In this document: positions 11,178-23,250 of the stretch, in pieces
How positions within the stretch are numbered: position 1 is the first letter of the stretch
Layout of the letters: each line of letters starts with the position of its first letter
NCBI RefSeq assembly: GCF_020283565.1
Contig: NC_060060.1
Span: 30,504,001-30,568,000, forward strand
DNA length: 64,000 bases
Source: Trifolium pratense
Taxonomy: Eukaryota; Streptophyta; Magnoliopsida; Fabales; Fabaceae
Reading direction: 5' to 3'
The notes under the pieces: model-generated
What the model saw: the letters and a program-made list of their open reading frames with translations, nothing else
Told to the model about the DNA's origin: nothing
The model's database searches: none
Translations under genes and position numbers: made by a program

Positions 11178-12743
11178 CTAGCATGACACCCATGCGTCTG
11201 CACGGGAGTCGCGGTATTGCTGCTCCTCATTTGGTAAGATGAAATTTATTCGAAAGTAGATTAAAATATAAAAAAAAAAATAGAAGGGATATAATATTTG
11301 GTAAAAAAAATAGAAAAATAACAATGGTAAAATTATCACCAAAAAACTTTAGGTCTCCATATTAATATAGGAATATAAATATAGATAATGTAAAAATTAT
11401 GGAAAAAAATAGGCTACCTTATTAATATATTAGTAAAAACATAGGTCTTGTAAAAATCACCAAAAAACTTATGTCAATGTATTAATATATGAGTATAAAT
11501 ATAGTCACGTAAAAATTATTAAAAAATAGGCAATCATATGTGGAAATATAGGTCTCACAACAATCATCAAAATAATTAGATCACCGTATTAAATATGAGT
11601 ATAATCTGTAAATTTGTAAAAAAAAAAAAATAGACAACTTAATTTTTATTTTATTTTGTTACAAACAACTTAATTAATATATAATTAAAAGTATAAGTCC
11701 CGTAGAAACCACACCAACAAAAAAGTTTCCATATTAATATATGAGTATAAATATAACCCTATAATATATACACAAAATACCCATGAAAGTTTATCTAATG
11801 AACCCCCTCAAATAACCCTCTTTATCCAAAACGATATAAGACCTGGCTGAGGTTTTTGTTTCTCTTTTATAATAAAGTTTTTGTTTCAAAAAAAAAAAAT
11901 AAATATAGGTCCCGCAAATGTTATAAAAGATGAGCAAGCTTATTAATATGAGTAAAACACATAGGTTCCCATAATCCCATGTACCCAAAAAAAAAAAAAT
12001 ACATAGGTTCCCAGAAATCACACAAAAGATTAGGTTCACGTACTAATATATGATTATAAATATAGCTCTAAAAAAAATAGTAAAAATTTGAAAACTAAAA
12101 TTTATTTGGAAAAGTGCAAAAAATAGGTATTTATTGGTAAATTAAGATGAGGGTATAATAAGAAGATAATGTGAAAAACCCACTTTCTTAATTTAGTGTT
12201 ATCATTCTAACTGAACACTTATAAAAATACAAAAGGAGTAAAATATTAAAAAGGAATTAACCACATCTCATATATTAATACAAGGATCTAATTTTTTGTG
12301 GGATTTATGTGAGACCTATGTTTTTACTCTTATTAATTTTTTGTGGTGATTTCATATGCATCTTCTTTTCATATATTGTAGATATAAAGTGAGGTAATTT
12401 AATTTGAATTTGGGTTACATACAAAAAATTGGATTTTTAGATAAAAAGAAAAAAATCGTGGGAGAAGTAACAAATAAAGTGGAGTTTTGTGGTTACAATT
12501 GGGCATTTAACTCATATTGGTTCCAAAAATATAACAAATTAATTCATATGGCTTAGTGGTAAATATAATAAAAAATATAACTAAAAGGTTAAGTGCTCGA
12601 ATCCTGCTTAGAAATGTTTTAGCATTTTTCTACTAATTTTTTTAATAAAGACACAAAATACCCTTGAAAATGATTATGTGTCAAAAAATAAAATAGGGGC
12701 AAATTAGTGATTTCATATGTATCTTCTTTTTATATATTGTAGA
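11178..12743 (-). mobile_element. Non-autonomous Helitron in unit B
   Basis: The insert is absent from unit D, where TTAACTTATCATGTC is continuous. Read on the minus strand it begins TCTACAATATATA and ends CTAG, with a 7-bp stem hairpin (one mismatch, at 11189-11206) about 7 bases before CTAG. The ends lie between host A and T without target-site duplication. These are the Helitron hallmarks. A second 5'-like terminus (same TCTACAATATATG start) lies internally at 12382, so the element may be a tandem of two ends. There is no Rep/helicase frame, so it is non-autonomous. Confidence 0.75.
11310..12060. repeat. Degenerate minisatellite inside the unit B Helitron
   Basis: A unit of about 65-75 bases recurs with drift. 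Its core is TATTAATATATGAGTATAAA followed by TATAG...GTAAAAAT and an A-rich stretch. Open frames crossing it are artefacts of AT-rich repeat DNA. Confidence 0.6.
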
Positions 12744-13076
12744 TGTCATGGTAACGAACGGTTGAATTTAATTGTGGGTCGTTTTACAATTTGAAGGACA
12801 TAATTGTTAATTTGTAAAAAATAAAAATCAATTATTAGTTTGATTGATTCATATCATATCAAGAATAACATTGTATTTTGGATGGGAGGACGATGTCTCG
12901 GTCTAAGATAAAAAAAATACAATCAAGGTTTAAAGAGCACTTCAAAAATTATTTATGTTTATCTCCCTTCAAATACACTACCAAAACTCAAACCTAGAAC
13001 TTTTTTCTCAACATGAAAATTGCTTATGCACTCAAGAAATTTTATCTAGTTAACATATTTAACATATTTAACCATA

Positions 13077-13474
13077 CAAAACAAGAAAACATTCATTTAC
13101 CGGCGGAAATTACTAGCGGTTTTGGCCCTTTGTAGCTTACTGGCGGCCTAAGCCCCCAATAAGTATAAAAAACCGCCACAAACTAAACAAATATTATTTA
13201 AACAACAAAATTTAAACTTTCTGGCGGACCTGGTCGCCAGAAACTGGGTTTTCTATTAGTGGCGGTCCAGGGCGCCATAAAAGTGTGCGAACGAAACATT
13301 TACTGGCGGTCCTGGCCGTCCGTAATTGTCTTTTCAATTACCGGCGGTCCAGGCCGCCACTACCTATGCAAGAATTAAAAAAAAAAAAAATAGCTGTACA
13401 CGCCTTAAAATTCGCCCAGTCAGTATTGTCGGCCTTGGCCGCCGCAAACATCTTGGAAATTTTTAAAAAATAAC
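13077..13474 (+). mobile_element. CACTA-type element, unit C copy
   Basis: The duplicate of the element at 4498. Its left terminus reads CAAAACAAGAAAAC, so two substitutions have destroyed the CACTA end. The subterminal GGCGG/CCGCC repeats are retained. It was duplicated with the dimer rather than inserted independently, because both sit at the same site. Confidence 0.65.
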
Positions 13475-14593
13475 ATATGGCCATAAAATATTAATCACAA
13501 GGCCAATCCCTACAAAAAGCCATTCAAATCATTTAATTGCTCATATAGGGACAACATTACATTTTCATGTTCACGGGATTACATTATTCTTAATTCTATA
13601 GGGACAACACTACATTATTCTACGGATGTGGATTCAATCTTCAATAATAGACAAAATGCTTTAACTCTTAATTCAACTTGAGAAGAAAAAAAGAAACTAG
13701 TTGGACCTAGTAAACTTCAATCAATACATGATTAGAATCCGCATGCAAGATATTGTGTTCAAGTGGTTAATGAACTTCTATTATGATGAATTATTTGGAA
13801 GAATCCAAATTCAATTTCTACCATAAACAATTCTTGGCCAGATTCAAAATATATAGAGTGCATTTTTATTTTTTTTGTGTGTGAAGATGCTTATTTATAG
13901 ACTACTAGTCCTTGAAGGCTATTCAACATAATTTTTAAATCATCACCTGATCTTGATCACATGCAAATGACGATGAGTGTTCTAATAATAAATGGAGGAA
14001 ATCTAAATTTTTAGCATATGCCTTTGTTGTAGAGTCCATTGAAAGATTTGGACTTGGATCAATACAAATAACTATTTATGTTTATTAAGCTATTTGAAAT
14101 AGCGTTTGAAAAATAAGTTATATGCTAGTAAAATAAGCTATAAGCTCATGATGAAAACTGTTAGCAAACAAGTCTTTTAAATTATAAGTTATAAGACATA
14201 AGCTATATGCTAGCTTATTGTGCTAGCCAAACAGAATCAAAGTCTCTTAGATTATCTATAGTAAAATCCATATGCATATCTTAAATTTAAGCAAACAAAA
14301 CATTATATCAAATATTCATCCATAATAAAAATTTAAAATTTTAAAGTAAAAAAAAGTTGATAAACATCTGACATAACTTTTTATATTTGCCAAATTCTTC
14401 TTATTTAGGAGTATGAAAATTGTGCACCAATTAATTACAAATCAGTCAACCTTTAATTTTCTTTTATATTAAAAAAAATTATTTGCCTTGCATAATGCAC
14501 AACCCTAGTCGACATGTACATCCAGTCGACTTTAATTTTGGAATAAACTTCAATTTACTAAAAAAAATTGGAGGTCCAAAGATCATAATTTTA

Positions 14594-15175
14594 CTAGTCC
14601 CACACCCGTGCGATGCACGGGTGTTATGCGGTATTTTATATTATAATAATGTTGAATTCACTTCTTTCAATCACATGTGCAATAACATCTAAAACAATTA
14701 AAATAGAAACATATTATTTAGATTAAAATATCAATCAATATATGAGATTTAAATTAAAACGAAAGCTAATAATCATTACCAACTATTTTTTCTTCTTCAG
14801 TTGAATTCAAAATATCTTGGAAAAAAATATTATTTGTAGTGTTTCGTAAATATCATGCAAAGTCCCACTGCAGAAATATCACAAATTAGACAATAAGAAT
14901 GCTAAGAAAAAAAATAAATATTGAATATTAAAAGGGAAAGAAATGAAGAAATAAGGATGAGAAAGAGGGTTGGGTAGAAGGGTTATACAATGACTATGAT
15001 AAAGTGTTAAAATAGAATAAAGAACATCAAAATCTATATATACTTGCAAAATCAACAAAATAGTCTCACTCGTTAAATACAAAGAAAAAGAAAGATACAA
15101 TAAAATCATAAAATTTCATAAACATATCATTCTTCTACAACACTAATAACCCTTCAAAATAGAAATTTCACATGT

Positions 15176-15226
<51 letters not shown>

Positions 15227-15464
15227 GAGGGATATATGACATATATATTATAAAATAATTAATTCACAAAACCATTTTTATTATGGTGGGAATGTCAATC
15301 AAAAGGCTTGGCACTAAAAAAACATTAAAAGAGGTTATTTGTTTCACTTATTATCTAACTCTTGATTTATCCACAAAAAGAAATGATTCAAAGGCTATGA
15401 TTGATTGATATAATTAGGGTTAGGATTAGTAGTAGGAAAACTATCTAGGATTTATATATATAGA
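14594..15464 (-). mobile_element. Non-autonomous Helitron in unit C
   Basis: An 871-base insert relative to unit A. On the minus strand it starts TCTATATATATAAATCC and ends in CTAG, and a perfect 7-bp stem hairpin (CCCGTGC, 3-base loop, GCACGGG; 14605-14621) lies 7 bases before the CTAG. It sits exactly between A (14593) and T (15465) of the host sequence, which is continuous as ATTTTATTGGCC in unit A. There is no target-site duplication. All features match Helitrons. There is no Rep/helicase coding capacity. It contains a TA microsatellite. Confidence 0.92.
15179..15223. repeat. (TA)n microsatellite inside Helitron
   Basis: About 22 TA units within the unit C Helitron. Confidence 0.95.
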
Positions 15465-15715
15465 TTGGCCTTGCATAATCCAGGGCGCGAGTCGACATTA
15501 ATTTTGGAATTACATTCCTCAAAAGTCAAAATTTATTTGCAGCCATTAAACTAAAACTACTTGCAGAAGAGAACGAAAAATCAATTATTATTACATTGAT
15601 ATGAATCACATGATGTATATATCTAAAAAATTAAACTATCCATATTCAAGGTATATGTTTAATTATACCATAGAAAAGTCCCAAACCATACAATACTAAT
15701 CCTCACAAACAATCA

Positions 15716-15748
15716 CATGCATGATAGTACACAACTTTGTCTATAAAT
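15716..15748 (+). promoter_or_regulatory. RY motif and TATA box of unit C gene
   Basis: CATGCATG at 15716-15723 and CTATAAAT at 15741-15748, as in unit A. Confidence 0.65.
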
Positions 15749-15844
15749 TTAAGCCCACAAAACACATTAAATATAAATCATTATCTCAAGTATACCAAAA
15801 CTATTATCATAGACCAATAGTATTAAGCTCTTTAGCTCAAAAAA

Positions 15845-16096
15845 ATGGCTTCCATGAATTTTTGGTCATTCATTTTAGCACTTCTACTTATAGTATTTTC
15901 ATCAATGGCAAATGTTGAAGGTGCACGTAACCTTCAAAAGATACATGAAGTGTCCAAAGTTGACTTGCCAGCACTACCTGCTCTGCCTGCATTGCCAGCA
16001 CTGCCAGCACTGCCTGCTTTGGCAGCACTGCCTGCTTTGCCAGCACTTACAACCATTCCAATCATTTCTGGTTTGCCTGGAGTGTCTATACCATAA
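15845..16096 (+). CDS. Small secreted Leu-Pro-Ala repeat protein (unit C)
   Basis: An 83-residue single-exon protein nearly identical to the unit A gene. It differs by one additional L-P-A triplet, by Val for Ile in SKVDLPA, and by a Leu for Val in the tail (SGLPGVSIP). Signal peptide at residues 1-26, repeat from residue 41. The frame is intact and the RY and TATA promoter pair is conserved, suggesting that both duplicates are still functional. It is related to Pro-rich, PELPK-like wall proteins by general features only; the role is unknown. Confidence 0.85.
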   Translation: MASMNFWSFILALLLIVFSSMANVEGARNLQKIHEVSKVDLPALPALPALPALPALPALAALPALPALTTIPIISGLPGVSIP

Positions 16097-16321
16097 GTAC
16101 CTAATGTTGATGAATTCTAGTATTTTATACTGTTTATGTGTTTGTTAAAATTTGGTTTATGTCATTTAAGTGTGTTTCTGTTGGGTTGGGGGTTTCATTT
16201 GTACTTCATTATGAATATGTATCATATTGAATTTGTATAATAAACCATAGCTTGAAGAAGCTGCAATGGTTATGATGATGAAGTTAACAATGATATAAAG
16301 AAAAGGAAGAGTTGATATAAT

Positions 16322-16762
16322 TGTTGGGTAAAATAGAAATAGAGAAAATAAAAGAAAATAATCACAATACATGAATATAACGTGGAAACTCCAAAACCAG
16401 AGAAAAAATCACGGATGTTGTCAAAATCGACAACTAGAGAATAAAAACTATGCGAAAATTGTTACAACACATAGACTACCCTCAACCACCTTGAGGGCCC
16501 CATACACCCACAACAAATACCTAATTACACCTCACAACACACTAATAAAAGAGTATAAGAGAAAAATAAAAAATCAAATATAAGGTTAACGTGACACTGA
16601 CGGGTGCATCTAAAAACAAAAAAGTTAGGTCTAATATATAATCTTGATTTCCCCATGCTTCACCACTTTAAGCGATGTAAGACTTCTCCAATAACTAATT
16701 TTTTAACGATCTTCTTTATTTAAGAAACTGGGCGATGTGAGATTTGACAATCAACCTCAACA
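16322..16762. repeat. LTR-like segment, possible solo LTR (unit C)
   Basis: Copy of 7787-8227 with the same length, inherited by dimer duplication. No target-site duplication is seen. Confidence 0.35.
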
Positions 16763-18389
16763 AGAACACGAACAAATGTATATGGGATTATTGCAACTTT
16801 TAATAAAACAAGAATTGAGATAATCCCAATTGACATGGGCCCAAATTTTGCAACCCATATAGATATTTCCATTTGGATTGGTTTTAGAGAAGATCGGTTT
16901 TGTAAAAGATCCATTTTTTATGATTTTTAAACACTGATACGATAATACTCAAAATTTATAACAGGAAAAAGAAGTAAGGATAATATGGTCAAGAAATTAA
17001 GTTTTTTACTTTTAGTGCGGAGGGGTTTATTGTTTATCAATCAAGCATCATGTTTTTGAGAAGAATGAGAAAAGAGTTATAGGAAAATTTTGCTGCAGAT
17101 TTCAATCACAACTAAACTTTAGATTGAGTCACTGACTAGATCGCTCTATTTGAGTACGAGACTCTGAATATTTAGGACATTTTGTTTATACATGGCCAAT
17201 CCCTATAAAAAGCCATTTAAATTTTGTAATTGTTCATATAGCGACAACATTACATTTTCCTGTTCATGTCATTACATTATTCTTAATTCAATAATAAGGA
17301 CAACATTACATTTTTTTTTTGTGTGAAAATGCTTATTTATAGATTACTAAGTTGTTGAAGATTATTCAACACAATTTTTAAATCTCATCTGATCTTGATC
17401 ACATGATGATGATGTATTGAACGGATTTGCTTGGGTGTTCTAATAATAAATGAAAAAAATCTAAATTCTTAGCATACGCCTTTGTTGTAGAGTCCATTGA
17501 AAAATTTGGACTTGAATTAATACAAATAACTATCAATTATAAAATAAAAGGAAAAAAAGGTTTCGTTAAAAAACAAAAAAAATAAAAAAGGAAAAAGTTA
17601 AATAAATAATTAATTAGAAGGCCGACTTAAGATAAAATCAATTATAAAAAATAGAATCAATTAATCAATGTAAAAAGTCGTACAGACACTACTAGAAATT
17701 TACTATTTTTCAGAAAAACATATTCACAGATTTTCTGCAGATTTCACGTTTAGGACTCATTTTCTGCGGATTTCGCACTTAGGACTCATTTTCTGCAGAT
17801 TTAGCGTATAAGATGTTGTTCAATTTGTCTCGACGATTATTTTCAAAATATAAAATTTTCATAATTTTTTATAAAAGATAATTAAAGATATTAATGATCA
17901 AAGTTTTTTTTTTTTTGAAGAAAGATTAATAATCAAAGTTGTGCATTGACATATGTGCAAAAATATAAAACGACAAATAAAAAGGAACGGATGGAATGAT
18001 ATATTAAAAAAAATTATTTGCCTTGCATAATCCACAACCCTAGTTGACATATACATCCAGTCGACTTTAATTTTGGAATAAACTTAAATTTACTAAAAGA
18101 AATTGGAGGTCCAAAGATCATAATCTTATTGGCCTTGCATAATCCACAACGCTAGTCGACATACAATCGACATTAATTTTGGAATTACATTCCTCAAAAG
18201 TCAAAAAATATTTGCAGCCATAAAACTAAATTAAGCTTCTTGCATATGAGAACAAAAATCAATTATTATAATTACATTGATGTCAATCACATGATGTATA
18301 TCTAAAAAATTGAATTATTCATAAGGTATATGTTTGACTATACCATAGAAAATTCTCAAATATACAATACTAATCCTCACAAACAATCA
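16763..18389. other. Unit D intergenic part
   Basis: Non-coding counterpart of unit B. No gene is seen. Confidence 0.5.
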
Positions 18390-18423
18390 CATGCATGATA
18401 GTACACAACTTTGTCTATAAAAG
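18390..18423 (+). promoter_or_regulatory. RY motif and TATA box of unit D gene
   Basis: CATGCATG at 18390-18397 and CTATAAAAG at 18415-18423. Confidence 0.65.
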
Positions 18424-18504
18424 TCCACAAAACACAAAATATAAATCATTACCTCAAGTATACCAAAACTATTATCATAGACCAATAGTATTAAGCTCAA
18501 ACAA

Positions 18505-18756
18505 ATGGCTTCCATGAATTTTTGGTCATTCATTTTACCACTTCTTCTACTTATAGCATTTTCATCAATGACAAATGTTGAAGGTGCACGTAACCTTCAA
18601 AAGATACATGAAATTTCCAAAGTTACCTTGCCAACACTACCTACTCTCCCAACATTGCCAACACTACCAACACTGCCAACACTCCCAACACTACCAACTT
18701 TGCCAACATTGCCAACCATAACCATTCCCGGTCTGCCTGGAGGGCTTATACCATAA
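18505..18756 (+). CDS. Small secreted Leu-Pro-Thr repeat protein (unit D)
   Basis: An 83-residue single-exon protein, the duplicate of the unit B gene with one extra L-P-T triplet and Leu for Val in the tail (IPGLPGGLIP). Residues 1-27 form the signal peptide. ARNLQKIHEISK precedes the repeat. The intact frame and promoter pair suggest an active gene. The function is not known; secretion and a cell-wall location are inferred from the signal peptide and composition. Confidence 0.85.
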   Translation: MASMNFWSFILPLLLLIAFSSMTNVEGARNLQKIHEISKVTLPTLPTLPTLPTLPTLPTLPTLPTLPTLPTITIPGLPGGLIP

Positions 18757-20311
18757 GTACCCAATGTTGATGAATTCTAGTTTTCTGTACTGTTTATGTA
18801 TTTGTTAAAATTTGGTTTATGTCATTTAAACTTTAAAGGGTGTTTTTTTTTTTTGTTACATAAGAGGGGTAAAACCTCATTTAAAGGTGATCCTGTTGGG
18901 GGTTTCATTTGTACTTTATTATTAATATGATATGAATACGTATCATATTAAATATGTGGCCTATGTAGCTATTGTTTATTATATATAGTTAATTTCGTAT
19001 ATATCTTTTCTCATCATACCATGCAAGGAATTATGTGGTATGAATAGTCACCATGATTTGTACTTCTTCCGGTCATTTTTATAAGAAACACTTTAAAAAA
19101 ATCATACAGACTAAACACATTGTAAATATATAGTTATTTTCATTTAATACTTTAAAAAATTAATTTAACATACATCTTTGTAAATAGTTTTTTTATTTAA
19201 TACTCTATAACAATAGACTACTAACATTTTGTCAAAAAAAAATAGACTACTAACATTATATTGGTCCGGATGAAAAGAAACTTGAATATCTTAAATAACG
19301 TTTTATGTCCAAATTTTGTGGATGAAAAAAATTGTGAATAAAAAGGAATTAATACTCTACTAAATATAGTCTGTTTTTTCAATAGATATTAGTCATTGGT
19401 AATTTCGGTAGATAGTTTTCACCAATAATGTGATTACTAACAAAATGAGTCCTTCGAAGTAAAAAAAATGAAAGAAAAAAAACAAAATGAGTCCTTCGAA
19501 GTAAAAAAAATGAAAGTAAAAAAATTAAACCTTCAATTTTACAAATTAGCAATTTTGTCTTTAAAATTGTAACATGTGAAGCGAAAAAGATTTATTAGTT
19601 AAGTTCATTAATTGTTAGAAAATATGATGTGACACTTGATTGATTTAGATTCCACATCACTATCATGTACTCCTATATAGGATAGAAAAAATTGAGAACC
19701 TTACTCCTGGCATTTTGCTCAACTATTTTATTCTTTTTGCATGACAATGATCTGGAATTTAAGTTGATTGCTACATCTTCATTTAACTTATCATGTCGGT
19801 TGAATTTAATTGTGGGTCATTTTACAATTTGAAGAACATAATTGTATACTTTATAGATCAATCTAATAATAACCAGTAACAAAAATGAAAAAAATTATTA
19901 AAAGTAATTCACATAAAATCTATCTGTTCTGGTTAAGGTATTTAACCACATGACCACAAAATATTAATCACATGGCCAATCCCTAGAAAAGCCATTTAAA
20001 TTTTGTAATTGTTCATATAGGGACAACATTACATTTTCATGTTCACCTGATTACATTATTCTATACCAATTTCTTTATGTGGATGTGGATTCAATCTTCA
20101 ATAAGAGACAAAATGTTTTATCTCTTAATTCAACTTGGGAAGAAAAAGAAAAACTAGTTGGGTCTTCGTAAACTTCAATCAATACTTGATTAGAATTCGT
20201 ACGTGTTAAATCAAGATATATATTACGTTCAAGTGATTAATGAATTTTTATTAAGAGGAGCTATTCGGAAGAATTCAAGATCAATTTTTCGTGGAAATAA
20301 TTCTTGGTCAG

Positions 20312-21639
20312 TGTTGCGTTAAAAACACACTTAGAGCAAGTGTACTCTAGCGCAGAAGTAGTATAAAAGATTATCGTATCCACAGGGATTAATTAACAAT
20401 TACCAAACTAGTTAAGATTATTTATTATTTAGACTAATCGATGATTTCATTGTTTATAGTAGCTAAATAAGTAAATAGAAAGTAATAACGAATAAGAACA
20501 AAAGTGAAAGTTGTGATTCAAAATAGAGAGGTCTAGGGTCATGGTTTCACTCACAATCATTGATTCCCTATGTCTAGTTCCACTTGAATTCCATTATTTT
20601 AACTCAATTACTAATCCCTTTACTAAAACTATTAATCCGTTTGGTCATTCGTGATTAATATTCTTTTTCCTAAATTAACCCCCTGTTTGGTCATGCAAAG
20701 AGTTTAAATTCAAGAAAAGCATAAAGTGCAAAAAGGTTGAATGATTAGAAGACTAAGATTAAGGTTTGGTCATGCAATAATCTAAGTCTCATTTATCCTA
20801 TAGGTCCACCAATTAACTGCAGTACGGTCGCTGATCAATCAATTGATTATAAACATTCACAGGTTGATCATTCCTAATCATGTGATAAAATCAATAGGAT
20901 AAAATTAATTGAACTAAAAATAGAAATCCAAACAAGAAACTAGAACATAAAACTAAGACATAGTATAAGGAATTTCAATTACAAGATCTACCATAAACCC
21001 TAGAAGAGTATTTAGCTACATATAATCATGAAGAACACTAAAAGATTCATGAAATTAAGAGAAGAGAATAACCCAAAAATGCTTCAATTGTTGTTGGTAT
21101 TCTCCTCTATGTTCTTCAATCTCTGCCTCTCCAAAACTGTCTTCTATGTACAAAAGTGATTTTTTAATTGAAACCAAGAAGCTCTATTTATAGCTTCAGT
21201 TGCCGACTCTGTTCTTTGTTGATACAGGTCTCCAATTTCCTCATGCATTAAGTTTCTTTCTCCTTTAATCTTCACCGCCATAGACCACTTGTTCTTGAGC
21301 TGTCAGACCTTTTTAATTTGCAATCCCCTCTGGCTGATGTTGCCGCCTCAGTAACTTAATGTTAGCTTATTTCCTTCCAACTTGCATAACCTCCCTTTCA
21401 TATAAATTGGGCCAGCGTGAGGTATTTTAATTGGGCCATTCATATCTACACAAATAACATAATAATATTAAGTAATATATATTTAAGTGATTAATATTAA
21501 TAATTAGTAATATATATAATAATAATAGTTAGTAATAATAAATACTTAAGTGAAGCTAGTAATTTATATAATAATAAGTAATTATTTTAAAATACCACAA
21601 AAAGTATCTACATATAATACACTAAATTAGAGTTTATCA
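20312..21639 (-). repeat. 3' LTR of the first Ty3-type element
   Basis: 1328 bases. On the minus strand it starts TGATAAACTC and ends CGCAACA. It is the downstream LTR because the primer site lies next to the other copy. Confidence 0.92.
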
Positions 21640-23250
21640 ACTCCCCCACAGTTAACCTTTGCTTGTCCTCAAGCAAATTTCCTGGCTCAATACATTTTCA
21701 AAAAGGATAACAGAGATAGCCAATTGAGAGACCAAAAATTACAATCAACAATGACAGACAATATAAAATATATGGAATAGTCAAAAGGTTGCCCAATTAG
21801 AGTTTTATATGTCCATGAAGACTACCTTTAAATGAACAGGAGCTCTCTCTCACGATCTCTTTTAAGTGTTTAGGGACTTTGGAAAATAAGCACTCAAGTT
21901 TCCACAAAATGCACATTACCATAAGCTTGTAATTTGACCAAATCTCCACTAAATAGTCCATATGCATGCAAAAGATGGGGTCTTACGGGTTGTAACGGGG
22001 CCATGGTTAATTCGTGCAAGGTGGGATATAAGAAGAAATGGATAATCAAAGGGGTAAAAATACAAGAAACAAATAGCAACCTTTGAAACCAAAATGGAGC
22101 TCCTATATATACTTTTAACTGTTGCTTCAAACTCCAAATCAACCTCTCTTCCTTTCTTTTCTACAAAAGTGTGCTCTTTCAATTTTTTAATAATTTTTTT
22201 TTCTTTCTATCATGCTCATAAAACAATTGAGCAACTCAAACATGAAAATTCTTTTTTTTTTCTTCTTTTCTTTTTGGACTTTTTGTTTTGCAATTCTCAT
22301 TCTTTTGAAAGAAATGTTCACTATAACCACACAACCTACTTTTATTTCTTTCTTCCTATCCTGCATCATCATACATTTTTTTTTTTTACTGTATCATGCA
22401 CATCCAATTGAACATCTCAAATATAGGAAAATTTTCTTTTGAATAGTTACTCCACTTTCAATTTCAAATGGTTACCACAAAAAACAATATATTAATCATA
22501 TCTAGGTACCAAGGAATAAATAATCAATAGGCTCAAAGTGGGCAACTAAGGATGATTTCAAAACAATAAAATTAAAGGCCAAAAGAAATACCTACAAAAT
22601 GCCCCAACATTTTTCACATGATGCAGATCAATTTTCGCTTTGACACGGTCACAAGACAAGTTCTAGAATGTGACAAAATAGGAAACACACTCACACAAAA
22701 CGAAGGGGGTTGCATTTATAATTCAAGATAAATCCCCTTGTAAAGGCTCAAATCTCACATATAGAAGTTGGTTCACAAAAAGATAGTCAAGACGGCACAT
22801 TATGCTAATTATTAGCTACCTAAAGACAACCCCATTATATCAATTGAACAAGTCTGTCAAAAAATTTCAAAGGTCCTCAAAGGCATGATCTCTATTTTTC
22901 AAATGTTCAGCATAATTTCAATCAAAACAAGCCAGAAAAATGCAATCAACTAGAACCAGCAAATGTCAAGTGCCAAAATATAGATCCTCCCCCACACTAG
23001 TTCAAAGTATAGTCCTTAATGCAAATTATTCAACTAGGCAAAAAACTAAATAAGTGAGAGAGTAAAAGTGACTTCCCTGAGAGATCTTGTAGACCTTGCA
23101 AATCAAGGATGACTTTCCTAACAACAAAAACAAACAAGCATACCAACGTAATAAGGTTTATTAGAATAAACTAAAATATAAAACAATAAACACGGGTTGC
23201 CTCCCGCGAAGCGCTCATTTAACGTCCTGAGCTTGACGAGAGCCAAATAA
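21640..23250 (-). other. 3' internal region of the first Ty3-type element
   Basis: Non-coding remainder between the gag-like frame and the 3' LTR. Just downstream of the frame, on the minus strand, is the block containing AGCGCTTCGCGGGAGGCAAC, which in plant Athila/Tat elements follows the end of pol; its presence without pol points to an internal deletion. Polypyrimidine runs near 22240-22390 create spurious hydrophobic frames. Confidence 0.6.

Larger units (their letters stand above)
4462..12797. repeat. Tandem duplication, first dimer (units A and B)
   Basis: This block aligns with 13035-19844 through most of its length. Each dimer carries an A-type and a B-type secreted Pro/Leu-repeat gene in the same order and orientation. 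Subtracting the hAT insert in A and the Helitron insert in B leaves about 6.0 kb, close to the 5.9 kb left in the second dimer after removing its Helitron. A and B are themselves homologous but more divergent (compare 3917-4461 with 8235-8655), so a monomer duplication came first and a dimer duplication later. Confidence 0.85.
13035..19844. repeat. Tandem duplication, second dimer (units C and D)
   Basis: Homologous to 4462-12797. It carries the A-type gene at 15845 and the B-type gene at 18505. It differs from the first dimer by its own Helitron insertion and by lacking the hAT element, the SINE-bearing segment, the B Helitron and three short tandem duplications. Confidence 0.85.

Noticed and set aside
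22094..22411. Hydrophobic 105-codon frame and opposite-strand frames
   Set aside because: They come from polypyrimidine/polypurine runs in the non-coding part of an LTR element. No motif and no supporting start context.
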